From Cellulomonas sp. NTE-D12 (GTDB lineage Bacteria; Actinomycetota; Actinomycetes; Actinomycetales; Cellulomonadaceae): DNA of 64,000 nt. Of this stretch, positions 58,675-64,000 are shown one piece after another. The stretch's first letter is position 1. Each line of letters opens with the position of its first letter. The DNA is taken from NCBI RefSeq assembly GCF_027923705.1, contig NZ_AP026442.1:310001-374000 (forward strand), in the 5' to 3' direction. Under the pieces are notes generated by a model. That model saw nothing but the letters and a program-made list of their open reading frames with translations. It ran no database searches and had not been told where the DNA came from. The translations under genes and the position numbers were made by a program.

Positions 58675-58825
58675 AGGGGTCCTCCAACGGATGACCAGAG
58701 GCGAGCCGCACACCGGTGGACGGCCGCGCCGGTGGACACACTGTCGCACCTGCTCGCCGCGGCCTCCAGCGTGTCCATGCCCGCGTGGTGCGCCGGGGAC
58801 GGTCGGCGGCGTGGTCGGTGGTCGG

Positions 58826-59707
58826 TCAGTCGCAGCCGGGGGCGTGCGGGTCCTCGTTGCACGTGGTGGCGACGAGGTGGGAGCGCAGCTCCTCGGCGGT
58901 GAAGGGCGTGCTGGCGCTGACCGTGGTGGCCGTCCCGGGGACGTCTCGGGGCGTGGGGTCGTCGGCGAGGGTGAAGGTCGCCGACCACGTGGTCGTCAGC
59001 GTGATCGTGTAGGTGCCGGTGTGGACGTAGGGGTGGGAGATGTCCGCCTGCGGCCAGGGCCGGCCCGGGATCGTTGTGCTGATCACGGCGCCGTCGCCGA
59101 AGTCCCACCGGTAGCTGTGAGGGTGGGCGGTGATGGTCACCGGGGTGCCCAGGATCGTGGTGGTCAGCGTCTGGTCGGCCGCGTCGGTATAGACGACCGT
59201 CGGCTTGTTCACCAGCACCCACCCGCGATCGGGCTGGACCGTCAGGGCGCTCGGGGTCAGCGTCATCCGGCGGAACTCGGCCAGCACCATCTCGGGTGTC
59301 ACGGTCGCTGCCGCGGCGCACGACGCCGGCGCCGTCACCGCCCACTCGCTCCACGGACTAGCGGCATCCACCCGGGTGCGCTGCCAGACGGGCGCCAACG
59401 TCGCCACCCCGGCCGCCTCACACTCCGGCAACGGGGTGAGGTCGTCTCCGAGGCAGGGGAACAGCTCAGGGGAATCGCTCAGACTCCGCCGACAGATCGG
59501 CGCCCTCAACGTCTCGACGAGCTTCGCAGGTGCTGCCGCGGTGTGGGTGTCATCAGCGGTTCGGCTCTGTGCCTGAACTGCGGCGAAGTCTACGTGGTCA
59601 TCGTCGGCAGCCGAGCTGTAGCTCGAGTCGCCGCCGGGCGTAACGGTCGGCGCGCCGACGAGGGTGAGGGCGCAGCCGATGACCAGGCTGGCGCTCCACG
59701 GCGTCAT
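58826..59707 (-). CDS. Secreted PKD-domain protein
   Basis: A 293-residue exported protein. The signal peptide is 'ASLVIGCALTLVGA' near the N terminus. A PKD domain appears as 'TAHPHSYRWDFGDGAVISTTIPG' with 'HPYVHTGTYTITLTTTW'. Four or more Cys may form disulfides. The rest is Thr/Ala-rich. PKD domains mediate protein or carbohydrate contacts on the surface. It overlaps the DUF6318-like lipoprotein gene by four bases (ATGA), suggesting they work together. Confidence 0.78.
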   Translation of the reverse strand: MTPWSASLVIGCALTLVGAPTVTPGGDSSYSSAADDDHVDFAAVQAQSRTADDTHTAAAPAKLVETLRAPICRRSLSDSPELFPCLGDDLTPLPECEAAGVATLAPVWQRTRVDAASPWSEWAVTAPASCAAAATVTPEMVLAEFRRMTLTPSALTVQPDRGWVLVNKPTVVYTDAADQTLTTTILGTPVTITAHPHSYRWDFGDGAVISTTIPGRPWPQADISHPYVHTGTYTITLTTTWSATFTLADDPTPRDVPGTATTVSASTPFTAEELRSHLVATTCNEDPHAPGCD

Positions 59708-60312
59708 TTCGGCGCGCCGTTCACCGTCAACGTGTCGACTCCCCAGATGCGCCAGCCCTCCGGATGGCGCACGACCATGTAGGCGATGGTCATGGCACGC
59801 GCTGGCTCGGTGCTGACGACTGTCCCGGCTGTCGACCAAGTGACGCCCGCTTCCTGCTGGACATCGAAGTCGATCTCATAGGCGAGGGGGCTCGCTGACG
59901 CCACACGTTCCGCCAGCACCGTGATGAGGCCGGGATAGGTGACCGTCTTGCCGGCTACCTGTGACGCGACTGCGTTCTTGACGGAAGCGCAGAAGGTGCA
60001 ACGGTCGAGGCTCGCCGTCGTCCACGGCCCGGTGTCCTGAGTGGACACGGTGTACCGGTAGAGGTCCGTGAGGAAGAAGCGTGCCGCTGCGATGGCGCCG
60101 GTCTCGTCGTCGCGAGACAACTCCGCGGGCTGTGTCGGCGACGGGGCCGGAGCGGGGAGCAGCGACGTCGGCGTGACGGAGGGGCTGAGTGCCGTCGGGG
60201 TCGGCACGGGCGTCGGGTCCGGTGCGCAACCGGCGACGAGACCGGCGACGGCCAGGGGGACGAGGAGTGCGAGCCGACCGCTCCGGCGGCGGGTGCGGGC
60301 GCGTGTCGACAT
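59704..60312 (-). CDS. DUF6318-like lipoprotein
   Basis: A 202-residue lipoprotein with lipobox VAGC at about residue 26. A Pro/Thr/Ser-rich linker of about 40 residues precedes 'AIAAARFFLTDLYRYTVSTQDTGPWTTASLDRCTFCASVKNAVASQVAGKTVTYPG', typical of DUF6318. GAGG precedes the ATG. It is the first gene of a pair with the PKD protein. The role is unknown. Confidence 0.8.
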   Translation of the reverse strand: MSTRARTRRRSGRLALLVPLAVAGLVAGCAPDPTPVPTPTALSPSVTPTSLLPAPAPSPTQPAELSRDDETGAIAAARFFLTDLYRYTVSTQDTGPWTTASLDRCTFCASVKNAVASQVAGKTVTYPGLITVLAERVASASPLAYEIDFDVQQEAGVTWSTAGTVVSTEPARAMTIAYMVVRHPEGWRIWGVDTLTVNGAPK

Positions 60313-60465
60313 GGGGTGACCTCGGCGGGCGCGGCAGTGGGGGCGCGTGCAGCCTGGCAGAAGCCGTGTTCCGATATGCCCGATTTCCCCAGCTCATCGC
60401 GCCCGGGTCTGGGCTGCCCAGGCTGACGGGCGAGTCCGCGCGGCTCGGCAAGGTACCGAACGGCC

Positions 60466-60498
60466 TGTACGCCCTATGTACGTACACCGGGCGCACAG
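60466..60498. repeat. Triple-box palindrome, copy C
   Basis: Boxes TGTACGCC, GTACGTAC and GGCGCACA with the same spacing as copies A and B. It lies in the 300-bp gap upstream of the DUF6318 gene and downstream of the GyrI-like gene, with extended flanks CGGCC and GCCCG. The remaining gap 60313-60619 shows no gene. Confidence 0.78.
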
Positions 60499-60619
60499 CC
60501 CGAAATGGGTGCCGGGGGTGTCCGGGCCGGTGTCGTCGCCCCCGCCCCTCTCGTGCCGGGTCCGGACCACGCCCTCGGCTCCGCCCAGCCACGCGCCGGG
60601 CCGGGCCGGGCCGACCGGC

Positions 60620-61261
60620 CTACCCCTGCGGCACGTCCTCCAGCTGCTGGACCGGCTGGCGGATGATCGTCCGCAGCCGCTCGGGCGCCGAGCGGCGTGG
60701 GTCGTCGAGGTAGATCTCGTGGTGGGCGCCACGCAGCGCGTACCCCTGCTCGGCGATGGCGCGGTGCAGTCCGGCGATCGTCGGTCCCTCGGCGTCGTAC
60801 GGGCCGACGTGCAGCACCTGGAACGCGGTGCCCTCGTCCAGCACGTCGAGGTGCAGGTGCTCCGCTGCGGGTGCACGGCCCTTGGCGACGGCTGCGTCCA
60901 GCGCGCGTCCGACGAGGTCCGCGGTGACGCTGGTCGGCTGGACGATCAGCATCGTCCAGCGCCATTCCGCACGTGTGTCGGTGAGGAAGACGTCGGGATC
61001 GTCGGCCCACCACAGCCCCTCCAACGGCCCGACCTTCCACGGCTGCTCACCGATCGCCTTGGCCATGAAGCGCAGGCCGTAGGAGACGGCGTAGAGGGTG
61101 CCGACCGCCTCGGCGTAGGCCGGCGTCGTCTCGGGATCCCCGGCGCCGTCCACCATCAGGCACTGCAGCGGTGGCACGTCCACCCGCGCGGTCGTCGCCG
61201 TGGCCCGGTACAGCGCAGCGAGCTCGGGGTCGCCTGCAGAACCACGGACCGCTGGGGTCAT
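60620..61261 (-). CDS. GyrI-like domain protein
   Basis: A 213-residue protein. 'DPELAALYRATATTARVDVPPLQCLMVDGAGDPETTPAYAEAVGTLYAVSYGLRF' and 'FQVLHVGPYDAEGPTIAGLHRAIAEQGYALRGAHHEIYLDDPRRS' match the GyrI-like small-molecule-binding domain (PF06445) found in actinobacterial stand-alone proteins. 'LHVGPY' is the family hallmark. Ligand unknown. It is divergent from the peptidase gene across 50 bp. Confidence 0.83.
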   Translation of the reverse strand: MTPAVRGSAGDPELAALYRATATTARVDVPPLQCLMVDGAGDPETTPAYAEAVGTLYAVSYGLRFMAKAIGEQPWKVGPLEGLWWADDPDVFLTDTRAEWRWTMLIVQPTSVTADLVGRALDAAVAKGRAPAAEHLHLDVLDEGTAFQVLHVGPYDAEGPTIAGLHRAIAEQGYALRGAHHEIYLDDPRRSAPERLRTIIRQPVQQLEDVPQG

Positions 61262-61311
61262 GGCCTCAGCGAACCGCAGTCCCAGGAGCCGGACAACAGA
61301 GGAGGACCACA

Positions 61312-62739
61312 ATGGCGGGCGTGACTGCCACGACCTCGAACCAGACCCAGAACCCGAACCCGACCCAGACGCCGGCACTCATCCCGACGCAGAGCACCAA
61401 CCACACCGGAACCGTCGCGGCCGCGCCGCTCGACCCGTCCTTCGTCGCGACCCTGGCCGCCGGCTTCGCCGCGGACCCGGCCCGGCTGCGCGCGCAGAAC
61501 GCCGTCACGCGCACCCCGGTCGGCGAGGTGGCCATGAACCACGCGCGCGCCACCTCGATCCGCACCAGCGTCTCCAACCAGCTCGACGACTGGTCCGTCG
61601 CCAACCAGAAGAAGAGCGGTCGCTGCTGGCTGTTCGCGGCGCTGAACCTGCTGCGCGTCGGCGCCAAGCAGCGCCTGGGTGTCAATGAGTTCGAGTTCAG
61701 CCAGAACTACGCCATGTACTGGGACAAGCTCGAGCGGGCCAACTTCTTCTGCGAGGACGTCGTCGCGACGGCCGGCGAGCCGATCGACTCGCGCCTGGTC
61801 GGCTTCCTGCTGCAGACGCTGCTCGGCGACGGCGGCCAGTGGGACATGGCGGTCAGCGTGTTCCTCAAGCACGGGGTGGTGCCCAAGGAGGCGATGCCGG
61901 AGACGCAGTCGTCCTCGGACACCGACGCGATGAACACCCAGCTGCGGGCTCGGCTGCGCAAGGGCGCCCTGGCGCTGCGCGCGGCGGTGGCCGACGGCGG
62001 TGACGTGGCGGCCGTCAAGGCGCAGATCCTCACGGACGTGCACACCATCCTGACGATCCACCTGGGCACGCCGCCGACGTCGTTCGACTGGCAGTGGACC
62101 GACGACGAGAAGCAGTTCCACCGCGACGGCGTGCTGACGCCGCAGCAGTTCTTCGAGCGGTACGTGACCCTCGACCTCACGCAGTACGTGTGCCTGGTGG
62201 ACGACCCGCGCACCGAGCACCCCAAGGGTGCGGCGCTGACGGTGGCCAACCTCGGCAACGTGGTCGGCGGTCGGCAGGTGCGGTACGTCAACGCGCCGAT
62301 GGCCACCATCAAGGAGCTGGCCGCGGCGTCGATCGTCTCCGGTGAGCCCGTCTGGTTCGGCTGCGACGTGAAGCCGCAGATGCACCGTGAGGACGGCATC
62401 TGGGCCGCCGACCTGTTCGACTACTCCGGCGTGTACGGCGTCGACCTGTCCACCACCAAGGAGGAGCGGGTCGTCTCCGGTGAGTCGGCGATGACGCACG
62501 CGATGCTGCTGACCGGTGTGGACGTGGTGGACGGCACCCCGCGGCGGTGGCGGGTGGAGAACAGCTGGGGCGACGACAAGGCCGACAAGGGCTTCTTCAC
62601 CATGGACGACTCGTGGTTCGACGAGTACGTCTTCGAGGTCGTCGTCCGCACCGACGCCCTGCCCGAGGACCTGCGTCCGGCGCTGACCGCCGAGCCCCTC
62701 GTCCTGCCGGCATGGGACCCGATGGGCGCGCTCGCCTGA
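61312..62739 (+). CDS. C1-family aminopeptidase (bleomycin hydrolase/PepC type)
   Basis: A 475-residue cysteine peptidase. The catalytic region 'NQKKSGRCWLFAALN' places Gln99 and Cys105. Later 'SAMTHAMLLTGV' supplies His and 'VENSWGDDKADKGFF' supplies Asn, as in PepC. The C terminus is slightly longer than the aminopeptidase auto-inhibitory tail. Family members form hexamers that trim peptides and inactivate bleomycin. GAGGAGG precedes the ATG. The N-terminal 38 residues are Thr/Gln/Pro-rich and absent from typical members. Confidence 0.9.
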   Translation: MAGVTATTSNQTQNPNPTQTPALIPTQSTNHTGTVAAAPLDPSFVATLAAGFAADPARLRAQNAVTRTPVGEVAMNHARATSIRTSVSNQLDDWSVANQKKSGRCWLFAALNLLRVGAKQRLGVNEFEFSQNYAMYWDKLERANFFCEDVVATAGEPIDSRLVGFLLQTLLGDGGQWDMAVSVFLKHGVVPKEAMPETQSSSDTDAMNTQLRARLRKGALALRAAVADGGDVAAVKAQILTDVHTILTIHLGTPPTSFDWQWTDDEKQFHRDGVLTPQQFFERYVTLDLTQYVCLVDDPRTEHPKGAALTVANLGNVVGGRQVRYVNAPMATIKELAAASIVSGEPVWFGCDVKPQMHREDGIWAADLFDYSGVYGVDLSTTKEERVVSGESAMTHAMLLTGVDVVDGTPRRWRVENSWGDDKADKGFFTMDDSWFDEYVFEVVVRTDALPEDLRPALTAEPLVLPAWDPMGALA

Positions 62740-62789
62740 GCCGCCGAGGGCCGGAGACGGGTGTCGGATCTGCCGCATAGGGTTCGCAC

Positions 62790-64000
62790 GTGACGACAGC
62801 GCTGTACCGCCGGTACCGGCCCGAGACCTTCGCGGAGGTCATCGGGCAGGACCACGTGACGGCACCGCTGCGCCAGGCGCTGCGCTCCGGGCAGGTCAAC
62901 CACGCCTACCTGTTCTCCGGCCCTCGCGGCTGCGGCAAGACGAGCTCCGCGCGGATCCTCGCGCGGGTGCTCAACTGCGCACAGAACACCGCCGAGCACC
63001 CGACGGACACGCCCTGCGGGGAGTGCGAGTCGTGCATCGAGCTGGCGACGGGCGGTCCGGGCAGCCTCGACGTCGTCGAGATCGACGCCGCCAGCCACGG
63101 CGGTGTGGACGACGCCCGTGAGCTGCGTGAGCGGGCCACCTTCGCGCCCGCGCGGGACCGGTACAAGGTGTTCATCCTCGACGAGGCCCACATGGTCTCC
63201 AACCAGGGCTTCAACGCCCTGCTGAAGATCGTCGAGGAGCCGCCGCCGCACGTGAAGTTCATCTTCGCGACGACGGAGCCGGACAAGGTGATCGGCACCA
63301 TCCGCTCCCGCACGCACCACTACCCGTTCCGGCTGGTGCCGCCCGACGTGCTGGTGCCGTACCTCGCGCAGCTGTGCGAGCAGGAGGGTGTGCCCGTCGG
63401 TTCGGGCGTGCTGCCGCTGGTGGTGCGGGCCGGCGCCGGGTCGGTGCGCGACAGCCTGTCGGTGCTGGACCAGCTGATCGCCGGCGCGGGGGAGAGCGGG
63501 CTGGAGTACGAGAGCGCGGTGGCGCTGCTCGGGTACACGCCGGCGTCCCTGCTCGACGACCTGGTCGAGGCGATCGCCGCTCGCGACGGCGCCACTGCGT
63601 TCTCGGTGGTCGAGCGCGTGGTGGCCACCGGGCACGAGCCGCGGCGGTTCGTCGAGGACCTGCTCGAGCGGCTGCGCGACCTGATCGTGCTGGCCGCGGC
63701 AGGCGATGCTGCCGGTGCAGCCCTCGGCATGATCCCGTCGGACCAGCTGGACCGGATGCGTGCCCAGGCGGCGCACCTCGGTGCCGCCGAGCTGTCCCGG
63801 TCCGCCGACCTGGCCAACGCGGCGCTGACCGAGATGGCCGGTGCCACGTCGCCGCGGCTGCACCTCGAGCTGCTGATGGCGCGGCTGCTGCTGCCGGCGG
63901 CGGACGACGGCACGCTCGGGCTCGGTGCCCGGCTCGACCGGCTGGAGCGCGGCGGGTTCGCGGCCGTCCCGGCGGCGGTCGGGGCCGGTGGTGCGCCCAC
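62790..64000 (+). CDS. dnaX: DNA polymerase III subunits gamma and tau (5' part)
   Basis: 403 codons from a GTG start to the window edge. The start 'TALYRRYRPETFAEVIGQDHVTAPLRQAL' is standard DnaX. Walker A is 'GPRGCGKTSSARILA', followed by a four-Cys zinc module 'CAQNTAEHPTDTPCGECESC'. Walker B is 'KVFILDEAHMV', then 'NALLKIVEEPP' and the 'ATTEPDKVIGTIRSR' sensor region. It is the clamp-loader ATPase subunit. The C-terminal tau part is missing from the window. The SRP RNA usually lies near dnaX in actinobacteria, and here 4.7 kb separate them. Confidence 0.93.
   Translation, partial: MTTALYRRYRPETFAEVIGQDHVTAPLRQALRSGQVNHAYLFSGPRGCGKTSSARILARVLNCAQNTAEHPTDTPCGECESCIELATGGPGSLDVVEIDAASHGGVDDARELRERATFAPARDRYKVFILDEAHMVSNQGFNALLKIVEEPPPHVKFIFATTEPDKVIGTIRSRTHHYPFRLVPPDVLVPYLAQLCEQEGVPVGSGVLPLVVRAGAGSVRDSLSVLDQLIAGAGESGLEYESAVALLGYTPASLLDDLVEAIAARDGATAFSVVERVVATGHEPRRFVEDLLERLRDLIVLAAAGDAAGAALGMIPSDQLDRMRAQAAHLGAAELSRSADLANAALTEMAGATSPRLHLELLMARLLLPAADDGTLGLGARLDRLERGGFAAVPAAVGAGGAP

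Overview
The window is 64 kb of high-GC DNA with strong G/C third-position bias, GTG/TTG starts, purine-rich ribosome binding sites and frequent 4-base ATGA/GTGA overlaps. Gene content (LytR_C protein, DUF2630, DUF6318 lipoprotein, small SRP RNA, actinobacterial-style dnaX) points to an actinobacterium, probably a Micrococcales relative such as Cellulomonadaceae. This is an inference from style and families, not a phylogeny.

1-6.9 kb: the end of an extracellular contractile injection system (eCIS) locus. Leftward genes encode a partial beta-sandwich repeat protein and a DUF4255 (Pvc16-like) protein. Rightward genes encode the AAA+ ATPase, a DUF4157 effector candidate with a second C-terminal HExxH zincin domain, and a small acidic protein right behind it. 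A PAAR-like spike-tip protein (DUF4280) and a lipoprotein follow on the other strand. This is the most interesting system in the window.

6.9-24.7 kb: mostly chromosomal genes. They include a P2-type cation ATPase, YqeY, GNAT, DedA, an aldo/keto reductase, a GT87-like mannosyltransferase, an NCS2 nucleobase permease with a duplicated terminator arm, a LytR_C pair, cspA, a two-gene ABC exporter and a beta-CASP RNase-like hydrolase.

24.7-30.6 kb: a complete agmatine deiminase energy pathway (antiporter, agmatine deiminase, putrescine carbamoyltransferase, carbamate kinase) behind a TetR regulator and two tandem operators. It is bracketed by two copies of an unusual triple-box palindrome, whose third copy lies at 60.5 kb.

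30.7-44.4 kb: MarR, NmrA, YbaK and luciferase-like genes, then a YtfQRT/YjfF-type sugar ABC transporter operon with two ATPases and a terminal LacI regulator. A lac-operator-like site lies upstream. A TetR/SDR divergent pair follows.

44.5-55.8 kb: an 11.2 kb integrative (probably mobilizable) element inserted in the 3' part of a tRNA-Ser(GGA) gene. A 56-bp identical att repeat sits at both ends. It carries a MobF relaxase-helicase, excisionase, tyrosine integrase, ECF sigma factor with a membrane partner, an orphan antitoxin-like protein, a CoiA-like nuclease at the left end, and a small ORF plus ClpP-fold protease at the right end.

55.8-64 kb: chromosome again, with TetR plus Acg-like nitroreductase, the SRP RNA, a PKD/DUF6318 secreted pair, GyrI-like proteins, a bleomycin-hydrolase-type peptidase and the 5' part of dnaX. 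Long antisense open frames are abundant because of the base composition and were not annotated.
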